Shown: positions 8,588 to 18,856, numbered from the stretch's first letter. The stretch is DNA of 64,000 nt from an uncultured Acidilobus sp. JCHS (GCA_000495735.1 AYMD01000009.1:175176-239175); one strand, 5' to 3'. Translations and numbers: made by a program. The notes: generated from the letters alone by a model not told the origin.

Positions 8588-9169
8588 GTGGGCGGGCTAG
8601 CCTCGAGGGGATGGCAGGCGGAGGCCGAGAAGGCGGAGGAAACTTCATGGGATTCTAAGCTCTTGGGGGTTTCGAGGTTTCACGCTAGACTCCAGTACAT
8701 TGTGGCCTCTTATCTTAAGGAGAAGGGCTACAGTGTTGACGTAGAACATTGCGTCGATGGCACACACTACGCTGATGTCTATGCCGACAACGGTAAGGAG
8801 ACGGTGATCGTTGAGGTCGAGACGGGCTACGTCCCTCCCATTTTCATAGAGCGCGCTGAGGAGTACCTGTGGGCAAGAACCATAGTCAAGACAATAAAGT
8901 ATGCCTGCCTGGCCAGCGAGTTCTACATAGCGACTCCTTCGTACGTGAAAATTGCTGTGCCCTCTATACTTTTGAAACCTACTGACAGCTATGACGAAGT
9001 TTTGAGCGCTTCAAGGCTCGTAGGCCTTTACTTTGGGGAGAGGTGGGCCGAGGAGACCCTCAAGAGGGTTCACGAGTGCAGGCTTACGGGCCTCATGCTG
9101 GTGAACATATCCAGGAGGGAGGTCAAGGTGCTGAAAGATCGTGAGCTTAGGGCCCTGACGGCCCTTTAA
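8588..9169 (+). CDS. Conserved hypothetical protein with PD-(D/E)XK-like nuclease core
   Basis: 193 residues from GTG; ATG 8610 is an alternative start. After an N-terminal helix RFHARLQYIVASYL, a strand-turn-strand reads YADVYADNG then VIVEVETGY. This looks like the restriction-endonuclease-like core (acidic residue, then E-x-E/K), but with Glu where the catalytic Lys is usual. A TATA-like GTAATATAC lies 20-25 bases upstream. No methyltransferase or other defence gene is adjacent. Nuclease activity is inferred only from the motif. Confidence 0.45.
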   Translation: MGGLASRGWQAEAEKAEETSWDSKLLGVSRFHARLQYIVASYLKEKGYSVDVEHCVDGTHYADVYADNGKETVIVEVETGYVPPIFIERAEEYLWARTIVKTIKYACLASEFYIATPSYVKIAVPSILLKPTDSYDEVLSASRLVGLYFGERWAEETLKRVHECRLTGLMLVNISRREVKVLKDRELRALTAL

Positions 9170-9243
9170 CGTGTAGGCTAATGCCTTAAACGTAAAGGAA
9201 AACCGAGAAGTGAAAAGGGACTTGAGGCCCTGTCCGTCCCCCT

Positions 9244-9600
9244 CTAACGGCCCTGAGCTCGCTCAGCTGATTCCTTCGGAGGAGATATCAGGAAGACTAT
9301 CCTGTGCACTGTCAGCTCCACTACCTTCTTTATCCCCCTCTGGCCTGGCACGTACCGCGACTTAACTATGTTGGCTTCCTCGAGCTTCCTTATCTGGCTG
9401 CTGACGTTCGCCTTGCTCTGGTTCACCTGAGTCGCTATGTCCTCTAGGTCTGCCGCCCCCTTCTGCAGGATCGCTAATATGCTGGCCCTGCTCTCACTGG
9501 CCAGGGCCGAGGAAACTTTAGCTATATGATGAGGACCTATAACGTAGAGTGTATCACCCCTGGCATAAATCCCCTCCTTCGTGGGTATGCTCTCCTCCAT
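9244..9600 (-). CDS. ArsR-family winged-helix transcriptional regulator
   Basis: 118 residues. The winged-helix part spans about 28-85: ALASESRASILAIL, then LEDIATQVNQSKANVSSQI as helix-turn-helix and RKLEEANIV leading to the wing. There are no obvious metal-binding cysteines, so the signal is unknown. Transcribed alone, away from rio2, with a TATA-like element on the minus strand near 9635-9650. Confidence 0.8.
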   Translation of the reverse strand: MEESIPTKEGIYARGDTLYVIGPHHIAKVSSALASESRASILAILQKGAADLEDIATQVNQSKANVSSQIRKLEEANIVKSRYVPGQRGIKKVVELTVHRIVFLISPPKESAERAQGR

Positions 9601-9755
9601 ATCTATTTTCCCCTCCCCCTTTCAGTTCCCTATGGCTTTTAATTATGCAGAGTTAATATTTCTTTGTATCCCATGCGATAATAAGACTTGACTTGATAGC
9701 TAAGGTTATTTATTACCACAAAGCCATTAGGGTTCCTGCCTAACAGTAAGGCGCC

Positions 9756-10652
9756 GTGTTAACGTTACCTGAGAGGCTAGAGGCCGTCGACATCAATGAT
9801 GTGAGGCTACTCGAGCTCATGCTGAGGCTTCACAGGAGGTATTCCTTCATACCCCTTAGCGTCCTCGAGGGCGCCCCTAAGGACGTAACAAACCTCAGCT
9901 CAACGCTCGCGAAGCTGTTGGACCTTGGTCTGGTCAGGTCCAGGGTAGGACCTGAGTACATGTACCAGATAACTTTCAGAGGCCTTGACATACTTGCCGT
10001 TGCCGAGCTGACTAGGAGAGGCGTGTTGGCCAGGGTAGGGGACGTCATAGGGGTGGGCAAGGAAAGCGAGGTATACCTCGCCTGGACGCCGGCTGGGACC
10101 CCGGTAGCCCTGAAGCTTCACAGGGAGGGGGCCAGAAGCTTCAGGAACCTCAAGAGGAGCAGAAAATATAGGGGGCTCGAGGGAAGGCAGCTATGGATTG
10201 ATATAGCTATTGAGGCGGCCTCTAGGGAGTTCATAGCGCTCGTGAGCGTCTCAAGGGCAGGGGGGTTGGTGCCGAGGCCTATTGACAGGGCCCTTCACGC
10301 GGTTGTGACAGCTTACCTTGATGGGGCAGAGCTCGAGAAGGTGAGGGGGCTATCTATGGAGGAGGCCTCTAAGGTGCTCGATGACGTGGTGTTGACTGTG
10401 AGGTCGGCCTTAAAGGTAGCCAGAATAGTCCACGGCGATCTTAGCCCTTACAACGTACTGGTCGTAAGGCAGGAGGGTTCGGTCTCAGGATATGTAATAG
10501 ACTGGCCTCAATATATAAGCGCGGAGGACCCCGCCGCCAAGGAGGCGCTGGTCAAGGACCTGAAGAGACTAGCAACGTATTTCAATAAAAGCTTTGGCCT
10601 TAGCATAAGCGCGGAGGACCTACTAAGGGAGGTGCAAGGAGGGGAAGGGTAA
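9756..10652 (+). CDS. rio2: RIO-type serine/threonine kinase Rio2
   Basis: 298 residues from GTG. N-terminal winged helix (about 1-90), then the kinase: P-loop GVGKESEVY (99-107), K120, catalytic HGDLSPYN (226-233) and metal-binding IDWPQ (248-252), all intact. Rio2 ATPase/kinase releases assembly factors during late small-subunit maturation. It is followed 4 bases after its stop by the DUF460 gene. Confidence 0.93.
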   Translation: MLTLPERLEAVDINDVRLLELMLRLHRRYSFIPLSVLEGAPKDVTNLSSTLAKLLDLGLVRSRVGPEYMYQITFRGLDILAVAELTRRGVLARVGDVIGVGKESEVYLAWTPAGTPVALKLHREGARSFRNLKRSRKYRGLEGRQLWIDIAIEAASREFIALVSVSRAGGLVPRPIDRALHAVVTAYLDGAELEKVRGLSMEEASKVLDDVVLTVRSALKVARIVHGDLSPYNVLVVRQEGSVSGYVIDWPQYISAEDPAAKEALVKDLKRLATYFNKSFGLSISAEDLLREVQGGEG

Positions 10653-10656
10653 CTTA

Positions 10657-12684
10657 ATGTCCTCAGGTCCCCAACGCCTTTACATGGGTGTTGACATCGA
10701 GTCAGGTAGCCCTGAGACTCCTGAGAGGGCCAGGTACTCTGTAGCTGTCGTGGACCAGGACCTGAGACTTGTCCTGAAAGCCCAGGGAGTCTCGCTGGCT
10801 GGCGTCGTAAGGCTCTGTTGGGAGAGGAGACCTAACGTCATAGCTGTTGACAACGTCTTTGAGCTGGCCCCTGGCGGTTCAGCTGAGGGCCTAGCCAGGT
10901 TCTTGTCACTTCTGCCCCCAGGGACTCAGCTGATCCAGGTGACGGCCACCGAGGAAGGCTTTGTCGACATACGCGAGGCGGCCAAAAGGGCAGGGCTCGA
11001 CGTAGGCGGCCAGAAGCCCAGCTCGGCCAAGACGGCGTTCATTGCCGCTGCGATAGCGGCCAGAGGCGGAGGCCAGAGGGTCGGCTTCAGCAGGGAGAAG
11101 ACCTACATATTTGTAACGAGAGGCCGTGGCGTGCACAGCGGTGGGTGGAGCCAGTCAAGGTATCAGAGAAGAGTTAGGGCTTCAGTTAAGATAGCGGCGG
11201 AGAAGGTCAAGGAGAAGTTAGAACAGGCTAACCTGGATTATGACGTCTATTATAGGGCTAGCGAGGGAGGCATCGAGTCCGCTACGTTCATCGTTTACGC
11301 CCCTAGGGAGAGACTGATCGGGCTCGTCAGGCCGCACAGAGGGGTGGACTACACAATAAGGGTTGAGACCAGGTATGAAGGGGAACTGGCGTTTGGCAAC
11401 GATAAGGGTTCTCTGAATATGAGACCTGTAATAGTCGGTATCGACGCAGGCATGACAACAGGGTTGGCTGTGCTTGACTTTGAAGGCAAGGTACTACACC
11501 TGGGAAGTTATAAGGAGGTCGACAGGGGCGAGATATTAAGCGTCATCTCGAAGCTCGGCAGGCCAGCGCTAGTAGCCACCGACGTTAAGGACCCCCCTGA
11601 CCTAGTTAAGAAGCTGGCTGCACAGCTCGGGGCGCAGCTTTACCTACCTGATTACGACCTATTGGTCGCTGAGAAAGAGGACCTCTCCTCAAGAGCTGTT
11701 GAAGGCTCTGAGCTAAGGCCCAGGACACCGCATGAGCGTGACGCCTTAGCTGCCGCCTACAGGGCCTACCTTGACTTTAAGTCAAAGCTGTCCCAGGTCG
11801 AGAGCTACCTCTCCTCCATGGACATAGACGTAGACATAGACGAAGTTAAGGCTGACGTAATAAAGGGCCTAACGATAGCCGAGGCCGTAGAGAGACAGAT
11901 AGAGAGGCTGATGAGTGCGGCCTCAGCAGGTCAGGCCCAAGGGCCACAGCCTGAAAGGCGCGAACAGCCCAAGGAGTGTGACACCTCTAAGTACGAGCTA
12001 CTTGAGGCCCAGAAGATGGCGCTGGAGAAGCAGGTCCAGGAGCTCAGGGCAGGCCTTGACAACGCTGAGAGGGAGCTTGAGGAGCTCAGGAAGAGGCTTA
12101 AGGTTGAGCTCCTGAGGGATCCTGAGGTGGCTAAGCTCAAGGCAGAGGCCGAGAAGGCCAAGGCCCTCCTGGCCGATGCCTTGAAGCGCTCTGAGGCCCT
12201 TGAGGCTCAGCTTGAGGACCTCAGAGGAGCCCTTACCCTTCTGAGGTCAGGGGAATTCCTCGTGGCTCGGAGGCTCAGCGAGCTTAAGGTCCAGGAACTG
12301 AGGCGGAGCGAGGCCGCTTTTGGCGAGCTGACAGCAAACGAAATCGTTGTGATAGACAGTTGGGCCCAATTTGAGCAGGAAGCTGTAGACAAGCTGGCGA
12401 AGGCCAACGTAGCCGTGGTCGTCCTGGCTGATGTCTCGTCCCCCCTAGCTAACGCCCTTAGGTCAAGGGGGGTACCGACGCTCCAGGCCTCTAAGTATAG
12501 GGTTATCGAAGCCGGCGGTCTGACATTAGTTGAGGCCAGGGTCCTCAAGGACGCCGAGGCGGAGAGATCAAAACTTAGGTCGAGGGCCTCTGACTACCTC
12601 CTTGAGAGGCTGCTTAAGGAGTACAGGCTCTCAAGATCAATGACGAGCAGGAGCAAAGACGTTAATGAGGCCAACCGAGGCTAG
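10657..12684 (+). CDS. DUF460 protein with RNase H/RuvC-like domain and coiled coil (COG2433)
   Basis: 675 residues. The N-terminal DUF460 region starts with LYMGVDIESG; a second RNase H-like part near 260-370 begins IVGIDAGMTTGLAVLDFEG, the beta1-beta2 hairpin with the first catalytic Asp. About residues 440-545 form a long charged coiled coil (many ELEELR/KLKAEAE heptads). Probably a cytosolic nucleic-acid-binding protein, perhaps a structure-specific nuclease; activity is not shown. It directly follows rio2 and is likely co-transcribed. Confidence 0.82.
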   Translation: MSSGPQRLYMGVDIESGSPETPERARYSVAVVDQDLRLVLKAQGVSLAGVVRLCWERRPNVIAVDNVFELAPGGSAEGLARFLSLLPPGTQLIQVTATEEGFVDIREAAKRAGLDVGGQKPSSAKTAFIAAAIAARGGGQRVGFSREKTYIFVTRGRGVHSGGWSQSRYQRRVRASVKIAAEKVKEKLEQANLDYDVYYRASEGGIESATFIVYAPRERLIGLVRPHRGVDYTIRVETRYEGELAFGNDKGSLNMRPVIVGIDAGMTTGLAVLDFEGKVLHLGSYKEVDRGEILSVISKLGRPALVATDVKDPPDLVKKLAAQLGAQLYLPDYDLLVAEKEDLSSRAVEGSELRPRTPHERDALAAAYRAYLDFKSKLSQVESYLSSMDIDVDIDEVKADVIKGLTIAEAVERQIERLMSAASAGQAQGPQPERREQPKECDTSKYELLEAQKMALEKQVQELRAGLDNAERELEELRKRLKVELLRDPEVAKLKAEAEKAKALLADALKRSEALEAQLEDLRGALTLLRSGEFLVARRLSELKVQELRRSEAAFGELTANEIVVIDSWAQFEQEAVDKLAKANVAVVVLADVSSPLANALRSRGVPTLQASKYRVIEAGGLTLVEARVLKDAEAERSKLRSRASDYLLERLLKEYRLSRSMTSRSKDVNEANRG

Positions 12685-12744
12685 ATTATTTAGAACGCCC
12701 CTCTAAAAGACTCGTCGTACATTGCTAGCTAAAAGCCCTAGGCC

Positions 12745-13965
12745 TCAGAACAGCTGCACAGCGCCTATCAGGAACCTCTCTGTCAGCTGAGGCAGCTTGG
12801 ACAGGTATTCGTCAACAATCGATGTGATCTCTGCCTTTACGTTGCTGGATACGCTGACCCCCCTCTCCATCAGAAGGGAGACGTCGGCTATGAGCGGGTC
12901 ATCTATGGGTCTGCCTATCTGGCCCAGGAGCCTGACGTAAACCTCCCTTACGTTCGGGACCTTAGTGTAAATAAGCTGGGCCAGCTCGGTCGCGACCACG
13001 TTGTATATCTTGCCTATGTGGTTAACGGGGTTCTTCCCTGCGGCGGCCTCGAGGCTCATAGGCCTCATAGGGGTTATCAACCCGTTCACCCTGTTGCCTC
13101 TGCCAGTGGCCCCGTCGTCCCCGTGCTCAGCGCTGGTGCCTGTCACCGTTATGTAGAACACCTCCTCCTCCGGTATGTCCCCATTATTCACGTAAACCCT
13201 TACGTCATAGTTAGGAGCTATCTTAGAGGCTACGTCTAAGACCTTCTCCTTTATCTCCTCCTTGACGCTCATGTACTCGTCTTTGTCCCTCACGAACCTA
13301 CTGACGATAGCGTTAGCCACAGTTATGTCTATAACGTTGCCGTTCCTGAGTCCCATGACCTTAACGTCCTCACCCGACGCCGGGACCCTTGACTTAAACT
13401 CCTGGCTATTCAGCATGCGCTCAGTCTCTATCACAAGCCTCTCGAGCGTAGTCAGGGGCGCAAAGCCAGCCCCAAAGCTTGTGTCGTTAGCCCTATGCGA
13501 CGCTGACCTGGACTCGAATATCCCCCTGAGGTCCGCGCTGCCCTTGCCTATCTTATAGTCGACCACGACGTGGGTCTCGGGATCGAGGAACCTAAGGTTC
13601 CGTTTGACCCATTCCTTTACGGCCTTAAGTATAATCCTTCCTACAGGCACCTCCTCGACGCCTGAGGAGGTGCGTACCTCCGTCGTGGCCCTCCCAGACA
13701 CTATGATGTATATGGGCTGAAGCACGTCACCGCCTCCCCACCTAGGCGCTGCCTGGCCGCCTACCAGGAGGACCTTGTCAAGGTTGTGATGCATTATGGT
13801 GCCGAACCTCTCGCGGTAGTAAAGGCTCAGTTGCCTGCTTGCCTCCTCAGCGACGGCGTCACTTATGTAATCAGGGTGACCAAGGCCCTTCCTCTCAACG
13901 AGCTCCACCTGGCCCTCCTCAACTGCTGGCTGCTGCAGCTCCCTGACCACTATGTTCCTGGGCAC
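12745..13965 (-). CDS. mat: S-adenosylmethionine synthetase, archaeal type
   Basis: 406 residues, standard for the archaeal MAT family, which is distant from bacterial MetK. Hallmarks are [22 protein letters not shown] near residues 20-45 (read in two parts), the [20 protein letters not shown] region and [10 protein letters not shown]. Makes AdoMet from methionine and ATP, needed by the several radical SAM enzymes and methyltransferases here. GTG start; a strong minus-strand TATA (TATTTAAAAA, 14001-14011) gives a leader of roughly 15-20 bases. Confidence 0.96.
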   Translation of the reverse strand: MPRNIVVRELQQPAVEEGQVELVERKGLGHPDYISDAVAEEASRQLSLYYRERFGTIMHHNLDKVLLVGGQAAPRWGGGDVLQPIYIIVSGRATTEVRTSSGVEEVPVGRIILKAVKEWVKRNLRFLDPETHVVVDYKIGKGSADLRGIFESRSASHRANDTSFGAGFAPLTTLERLVIETERMLNSQEFKSRVPASGEDVKVMGLRNGNVIDITVANAIVSRFVRDKDEYMSVKEEIKEKVLDVASKIAPNYDVRVYVNNGDIPEEEVFYITVTGTSAEHGDDGATGRGNRVNGLITPMRPMSLEAAAGKNPVNHIGKIYNVVATELAQLIYTKVPNVREVYVRLLGQIGRPIDDPLIADVSLLMERGVSVSSNVKAEITSIVDEYLSKLPQLTERFLIGAVQLF

Positions 13966-14000
13966 CTTGTATCACACCGCAAGGCCCTGATATGCCTGGC

Positions 14001-14011
14001 TTTTTAAATAT
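14001..14011 (-). promoter_or_regulatory. TATA box of the S-adenosylmethionine synthetase gene
   Basis: On the minus strand the element reads TATATTTAAAAA, about 36-46 bases before the GTG start at 13965. It lies between the mat gene and the KaiC-like gene, so mat can be transcribed independently. Confidence 0.6.
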
Positions 14012-14033
14012 ACCCCCAATGGACTGAACTACG

Positions 14034-14825
14034 TCAAGGTCTTGCGCCCCTCATTGACTCGCGGATCCTCTTCTTAACGTCCTCAGGGAGCGTCAGGTCC
14101 TCCCTGCTTATCTCCGCCGGCTCAAGTATTACTAGGCCCTTGCCATCAACTATGTCTATGTAGTGTACCTTAAGGTCGTGCGGCGTCTGCCTCATCTTCT
14201 CAATTAGGACGTACCTCTTGAGTTCGCCGCTCACTATCCTCCTGCCGAACCTTATTATGCCATCGGCTACGTGCTCAAGCCCCCAGCCGAACGCGCTTGA
14301 CGTAGTTATTGCGTACTGACTGGTCATAAGGACTGTGAAGTCCCATCTATATAGGACCCTCTTGACGGCATAGCTGTACTTCCTTGCCAAGGCAGGCTTG
14401 TCAAGCCAGAAGGTGCTCATGCTGTCTATGATGAGCCTCGACCTGCCGTAGCCCAGCTTCCTCTTGGCCTCTATCACCTTGTTGACTAAAGTCTCAACGT
14501 CTATTTCTTCGAGCGACCACTCGTCGCCTTGTGACTTAAGGAGGGCGTCAATTATAATCACCTTGCCTTCGTCAACGGCCTCGCCAAGCCTCATGCCGAA
14601 CATCTTAGCCTGCCTTATTATGCTCTCGCGGCTCTCCTCGGTGGTCACGTAGATGACCTTGTCGCCCTCCCTTACACCCTCCCAGGCGAAGTGCAACGCA
14701 AAAACGGTCTTACCGGTGCCTGGCTCGCCCACGACAGCGACAAAGAAGCCCCTTGGTATGCCGCCAGCTAACATATTATCCATGCCAGGGACTCCTGTTG
14801 AAAGCCTCTCTATGGTCTGTACCAC
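14034..14825 (-). CDS. KaiC-like RecA-superfamily ATPase
   Basis: 263 residues, a single KaiC domain. It begins with the family signature STGVPGMDNMLAGGIPRG, has Walker A GEPGTGKT at 33-40, the catalytic TTEE near 61-64 and Walker B RLIIDS near 130-135. Single-domain archaeal KaiC proteins bind and hydrolyse ATP and take part in signalling or motility in some lineages; the partner here is unknown. It follows the PLP enzyme gene on the same strand after about 46 bases. Confidence 0.85.
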   Translation of the reverse strand: MVQTIERLSTGVPGMDNMLAGGIPRGFFVAVVGEPGTGKTVFALHFAWEGVREGDKVIYVTTEESRESIIRQAKMFGMRLGEAVDEGKVIIIDALLKSQGDEWSLEEIDVETLVNKVIEAKRKLGYGRSRLIIDSMSTFWLDKPALARKYSYAVKRVLYRWDFTVLMTSQYAITTSSAFGWGLEHVADGIIRFGRRIVSGELKRYVLIEKMRQTPHDLKVHYIDIVDGKGLVILEPAEISREDLTLPEDVKKRIRESMRGARP

Positions 14826-14871
14826 GCTCTCCCCAGGACCTAGTCGCTTTGGAAGGCTAAAACCCAGGGCC

Positions 14872-16041
14872 CTAGCTGATAGAGCTCAGGGCCCTACCAA
14901 AGTCCTCTATTAGGTCCTCAGGGTCCTCAAGGCCCACCGCGACCCTCACGAGGGAGTCCTCTATGCCGAGGGCCTTCCTGTCCTCAGGGCTTATGTTGCT
15001 TGCTGCAGTGAGGGCAGGTAATGTGACGAGCGTCTCAGTGCCGCCTAGGCTCGGCGCGGCCTTAGCCAGCCTCAGTGACTTGAGGAACTTCTTAGCCGCG
15101 TCAGGGCCTTCCCTGAGCGTGAACGAGAGCACTCCGCCGTAAAGCTGCCTATCAAAGAGCCTTGTGGCCACGGAGTGATAGGGGTCGTCCGGGAGGCCTG
15201 GGTAGTTCACAGACTTCACCTTGCTGTTGCCCCTGAGGAACTCGGCAAGCGCCATGGCGGTCCTGCTGTGCTTCTCGAACCTCAGGGGAAGGGTCTTGAG
15301 GCCACGGTACGTCAGGTATGCCTCCAGAGGCTGCTGGGCTGTCCCAAGCCTCCTTCTCCACTCCCATATCACCTCCACAAGCTCCTCGTTCGCCGCCACC
15401 ACGCCGCCCATTACGTCATTGTGGCCTGAGAGGTACTTCGTGCTGCTGTGGATGACTGCGGAGGCCCCTGACCTGAGGGGCTTCACGAGGATAGGCGTCG
15501 TGAACGTGTTATCAACAATCAGCGCAGTGCCAGCCTCCGCGGCAACCTTCCCAACCTCACTGACGTCTATGACCTTAAGCGTGGGATTAGTCATAACCTC
15601 CATGATGACCAGGTCGTACTTCCTGCCCTTCAGCTCCTCTAAAATGGCCTCAGTTGAGGGGTACACCTTGACCAGCTCGCCTCCGACCATGGCCACTAGC
15701 TCCTGGAGCAACTGAATAGTAGTGCTGTACATCTCCTTGAGGGTCAGCGCCCTCAGGCCTCTTCTCATAAATGCCATCAGGGTAGTGGCTATGGCGCTCA
15801 TCCCACTGTTGAAGGCCAGCCCATCGTCTGCCCCCTCGAGGGCAGCTATCGCCCTCTCAAGGGGCCTTAGCGTCGGGTTCTCCTCCCTCGAGTACTTTAC
15901 CACCTCGCCCCTGTCGTCCCTTGCCGACTCCTCATCGTCCACATACCTGTAGGCCACGCTGAGGTATATGGGTGGGACTACCGAAGAGAAGGGGTCCTCA
16001 TAGAAGTACTGGGACTCCAGGATCCTCGTAGATTCAGGCAC
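14872..16041 (-). CDS. Cystathionine gamma-synthase/lyase-type PLP enzyme
   Basis: 389 residues. Schiff-base lysine K202 in SSTKYLSGH; PLP phosphate contacts in FNSGMSAIA (78-86); VDNTF (176-180) with the Asp that pairs with the pyridine nitrogen. Acts in trans-sulfuration or methionine/cysteine metabolism; sequence alone does not separate synthase from gamma-lyase or methionine lyase. Its start overlaps the end of the flippase gene by 8 bases. Confidence 0.88.
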   Translation of the reverse strand: MPESTRILESQYFYEDPFSSVVPPIYLSVAYRYVDDEESARDDRGEVVKYSREENPTLRPLERAIAALEGADDGLAFNSGMSAIATTLMAFMRRGLRALTLKEMYSTTIQLLQELVAMVGGELVKVYPSTEAILEELKGRKYDLVIMEVMTNPTLKVIDVSEVGKVAAEAGTALIVDNTFTTPILVKPLRSGASAVIHSSTKYLSGHNDVMGGVVAANEELVEVIWEWRRRLGTAQQPLEAYLTYRGLKTLPLRFEKHSRTAMALAEFLRGNSKVKSVNYPGLPDDPYHSVATRLFDRQLYGGVLSFTLREGPDAAKKFLKSLRLAKAAPSLGGTETLVTLPALTAASNISPEDRKALGIEDSLVRVAVGLEDPEDLIEDFGRALSSIS

Positions 16042-17533
16042 TTGGGCTCACCGAGCCCTGCCCCCTGCCGCCAAATATTATGCCTGACAGCAGGGAGCGC
16101 GCCATGGACCTGATATCCCTGTCGACCAGCAGCAAAGCGAAGTAGGAGGCTAGGAAAGCAAGGCCTGGAAGCGCCAAAACCTTGACCGACCCCACAAGGC
16201 CCTTCACGGGCGGGGACCATGGACTTATTGCAAAGGCCAGGGCTGCCGCCAACAGAGACGACAGAGCGACCTTTGACACGTAAGGCCTTATGGCGCTCTT
16301 CGCCTCCTTGGGAAGCAACCAATAGTTTATCAATGTGCTAGTTATGAACCTGAGCCCATAAGCTATGGACCAGGCCAGTATGAGGTCCTGGGGACCATAC
16401 TCTCTGAGGGCTACCATGAGGGCCGCCAGGGCGCCAAAGTATACCGCTGACGGAACTGAGCCCCAGACGTTTATCCTGGTAAACGCGCCCACAGACTCAA
16501 GCCCTACCTCTCTTATAGAGCCTGCCAAGACGTTTGAGATGCCGACGTTCATGACCTCAACTATGGCTATTACCATGAAGACCCTCGTAGCGGTCGCGGC
16601 CCAATAGTAGACAGGATTAAAGACATAGATTACGTAAATGGGGTGAACGGCAGCATAAATGAAGAACGGCACCGTGGCAGTTGTGACCAAGTATACAGCC
16701 CTTGCAGCGCCATTCACGTCGCCCGTCCTCAGGACGTACTGATGCAGGTATGATAGCCCGTTGTTAGCAGCCTCCCTGACAAGCGTCGCCGCAGCGGCCA
16801 CTACGAAGAAGGCTGCCACTACTTCATAACCCCCTAGGTCATAAGCTACCACTGCGTCAAAAGACGTCAAAGTGCCTATCACAAAACTTATGATCAGTGG
16901 CTGAGACCCCTTAGCCCACTCAAGCAGCGTCTCCTTGCCACCCCTCAGGTACTCAGGCCTCACCTCCTCAGCCAGCCAGTAGGCCCCTAACACGGCTCCC
17001 ATAAGCAGGGCTGCTAGGGTTCCAATGAAGGCATGGGTGAGGGTAGGGGCCATGAGATACAACGCTATTAATATGCCGACCAGGTAAAGGAGCCTGTAAA
17101 GCGGTGACAGCAACGCCCTCCTAACGGGCCTCATTGCGTCAAGGGCCGAGGTTATAGTGAAATATACGTTCTGGCTGGCCACTACAAGTCCTGCCAGGGC
17201 TGCAGCCTCAAGCCCTACGTTTGATTCATCTAGCCCAAGTACTATGCCTAGAGGGATCGAGATCGCTACGCTTATAGCGAGGAGAACTAGAAGGGCTCCC
17301 AGGGACCCTCTCCTCCTAGTCGCAACATACCTGTATGACCAGAGGCCGAAGAACGAAAGGGGTATCGAGGCGTACTGGATCACTCTCTTGGTTACAAACT
17401 GGTACGCCGCGTAATCCTTGGCCACGAGCCTCCTGGCCAAAAGGACGCTGATGACAATGTTAATGACCAGCGAAAGCCCATAGAAGACAGCCCTAATGAC
17501 AGCAGCCCTGACGGGCCCCGCTGGTCTCCTCAA
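16034..17533 (-). CDS. MOP-superfamily polysaccharide/lipid-linked oligosaccharide flippase
   Basis: 499 residues with about 12-14 membrane helices; the N-terminus (VIRAVFYGLSLVINIVISVL, then LARRLVAKDYAAYQ) is the typical Wzx/MATE-like opening, with the G/D-Y-A-x-Y turn. Probably flips a dolichol-linked oligosaccharide for S-layer N-glycosylation. The N-terminus is encoded 10 bases after the pncB stop, so transcription probably runs pncB, flippase, PLP enzyme, KaiC. No glycosyltransferases are adjacent. Confidence 0.75.
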   Translation of the reverse strand: MRRPAGPVRAAVIRAVFYGLSLVINIVISVLLARRLVAKDYAAYQFVTKRVIQYASIPLSFFGLWSYRYVATRRRGSLGALLVLLAISVAISIPLGIVLGLDESNVGLEAAALAGLVVASQNVYFTITSALDAMRPVRRALLSPLYRLLYLVGILIALYLMAPTLTHAFIGTLAALLMGAVLGAYWLAEEVRPEYLRGGKETLLEWAKGSQPLIISFVIGTLTSFDAVVAYDLGGYEVVAAFFVVAAAATLVREAANNGLSYLHQYVLRTGDVNGAARAVYLVTTATVPFFIYAAVHPIYVIYVFNPVYYWAATATRVFMVIAIVEVMNVGISNVLAGSIREVGLESVGAFTRINVWGSVPSAVYFGALAALMVALREYGPQDLILAWSIAYGLRFITSTLINYWLLPKEAKSAIRPYVSKVALSSLLAAALAFAISPWSPPVKGLVGSVKVLALPGLAFLASYFALLLVDRDIRSMARSLLSGIIFGGRGQGSVSPSA

Positions 17534-17543
17534 GAGCCGGCCC

Positions 17544-18731
17544 TCACTTGATGAGACCTAGCTCCCTGAGCTGGGATAGAACATAAGACCTTATGTCGCC
17601 GATGGACGGCAGGTCACGGACTATCTCACCGTTCTCCATGTACTCCAGGAGCAGAGGCTCGGCCTTGCTACCGTTAGGACAAGTAGGTGGCTCAGACCCC
17701 CAGGGCACCACTAGGTGGTTGAGCGGGCCGCAGCTGTAGACCATCTTGGCTCCCGGCATCTTGCCCCTCTTTGATATAGCCTCCCATCCCTTGCCCCTAT
17801 CGACCTCTACTATGTCCATGCTCAGGTCAACGCTTCTGGGCATAGCAACAGAGGTCCCTACACCAAATCCGTCTACGACATCGCGAAGCTCCCTTATCTC
17901 CTCCTCATCAAGGCCTCCGCTCACTATGATCTTTACATGTTTAAACCCGTTCAGGTCGAGTGTCCACCTGACCTCCTCCACTATGTCCCTCATGTTACCC
18001 CTCCTACTTGAAGGCGTGTCGAGCCTCACCCCCCATAGCTTGTCGCCTAGCTCCCTTGCAGCCATCAACGCCTCGTTCCTTTCATCATCAAATGTGTCGG
18101 CAAGCGCCGTTACGTTGACCTTGCCGCCAAAGACGTCAGCGAATATCCTCCAGGCCTTCCTCTGATCCCCAACCGTTATTATAAAGGCGTGGGGCATCGT
18201 GCCCTGAGGCTTCAACTCCAAGTACCTTTCAGACAGCACCCCGCTTACCGAGTCAGCCCCACCTATGTAAGCTGCCCTGTCGGCAGCCGGGAACACGGCC
18301 GGGTGCAGGGCCCTGAGGCCGAAGAACAGGAACAGCTTATCGCCAGCGGCAGCCCTTATCCTCGCTGCCTTAGTGGCGATGCTGCTCTCAAACCTAAGCA
18401 CGCCAAGCACCGCCGCCTCGTACGGGGCGAAGGCCTCGTATGGCGCCTCTATCAGCATGACAGGCGTCTTACGCCTGAACAGGGTGCCCTCAGGAAGCGA
18501 GTAAACAGTGAAGGGCTTACCCTTCATTATTGCTAGGGCCTCCTCGAGGCCGGCGTAGACCGCCCAGTCGCCTTCCGGCGGATTGCTGTAAAGGTGGACC
18601 TCCATTCTGACCCTGACGTTCTGAAGGCCTGCTGCCCTGAGCGCCTCCTGCGTCCTCTTGAAATAGACGTCCGTAGCGTCCCCGTTAGCTATTTCGTCGT
18701 GGCTGGCCACATAGAGCTTCGGTTCCCTCAT
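17544..18731 (-). CDS. pncB: Nicotinate phosphoribosyltransferase
   Basis: 395 residues. Recognisable segments include [12 protein letters not shown] (about 118-129), the [22 protein letters not shown] region in its two halves, [19 protein letters not shown] and [10 protein letters not shown]. Converts nicotinate and PRPP to nicotinate mononucleotide in NAD salvage. ATG start; a TATA element on the minus strand (18761-18768) gives a leader of about 10 bases. The C-terminal part has three cysteines (SCGP, TCPNG), possibly structural. Confidence 0.9.
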   Translation of the reverse strand: MREPKLYVASHDEIANGDATDVYFKRTQEALRAAGLQNVRVRMEVHLYSNPPEGDWAVYAGLEEALAIMKGKPFTVYSLPEGTLFRRKTPVMLIEAPYEAFAPYEAAVLGVLRFESSIATKAARIRAAAGDKLFLFFGLRALHPAVFPAADRAAYIGGADSVSGVLSERYLELKPQGTMPHAFIITVGDQRKAWRIFADVFGGKVNVTALADTFDDERNEALMAARELGDKLWGVRLDTPSSRRGNMRDIVEEVRWTLDLNGFKHVKIIVSGGLDEEEIRELRDVVDGFGVGTSVAMPRSVDLSMDIVEVDRGKGWEAISKRGKMPGAKMVYSCGPLNHLVVPWGSEPPTCPNGSKAEPLLLEYMENGEIVRDLPSIGDIRSYVLSQLRELGLIK

Positions 18732-18760
18732 GGTTACCCTGGACCTGGCAACGGGCTAAA

Positions 18761-18768
18761 ATTATAAA
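18761..18768 (-). promoter_or_regulatory. TATA box of pncB operon
   Basis: Minus-strand TTTATAAT, 30-37 bases before the pncB ATG. It faces the divergent TATA box at 18820-18829, so both promoters share a region of about 125 bases. Confidence 0.55.
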
Positions 18769-18819
18769 CCTCACGTAAAGGTTTTTGAAGTCGTGAAGGC
18801 GCTTATACTCGACTATGTA

Positions 18820-18829
18820 AAATATAAAA
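18820..18829 (+). promoter_or_regulatory. TATA box of the 85-residue protein gene
   Basis: AAATATAAAA about 28-37 bases before the ATG at 18857, divergent from the pncB promoter; it predicts a leader of only a few bases. Confidence 0.55.
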
Positions 18830-18856
18830 GGCCTACCTCTTTTCTCTTTAAAGAAA

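Noticed and set aside
9756..12684. Rio2-DUF460 pair considered as a new system
   Set aside because: Rio2 has all catalytic residues and DUF460 is a known conserved archaeal family; the linkage may be ordinary operon neighbourhood.
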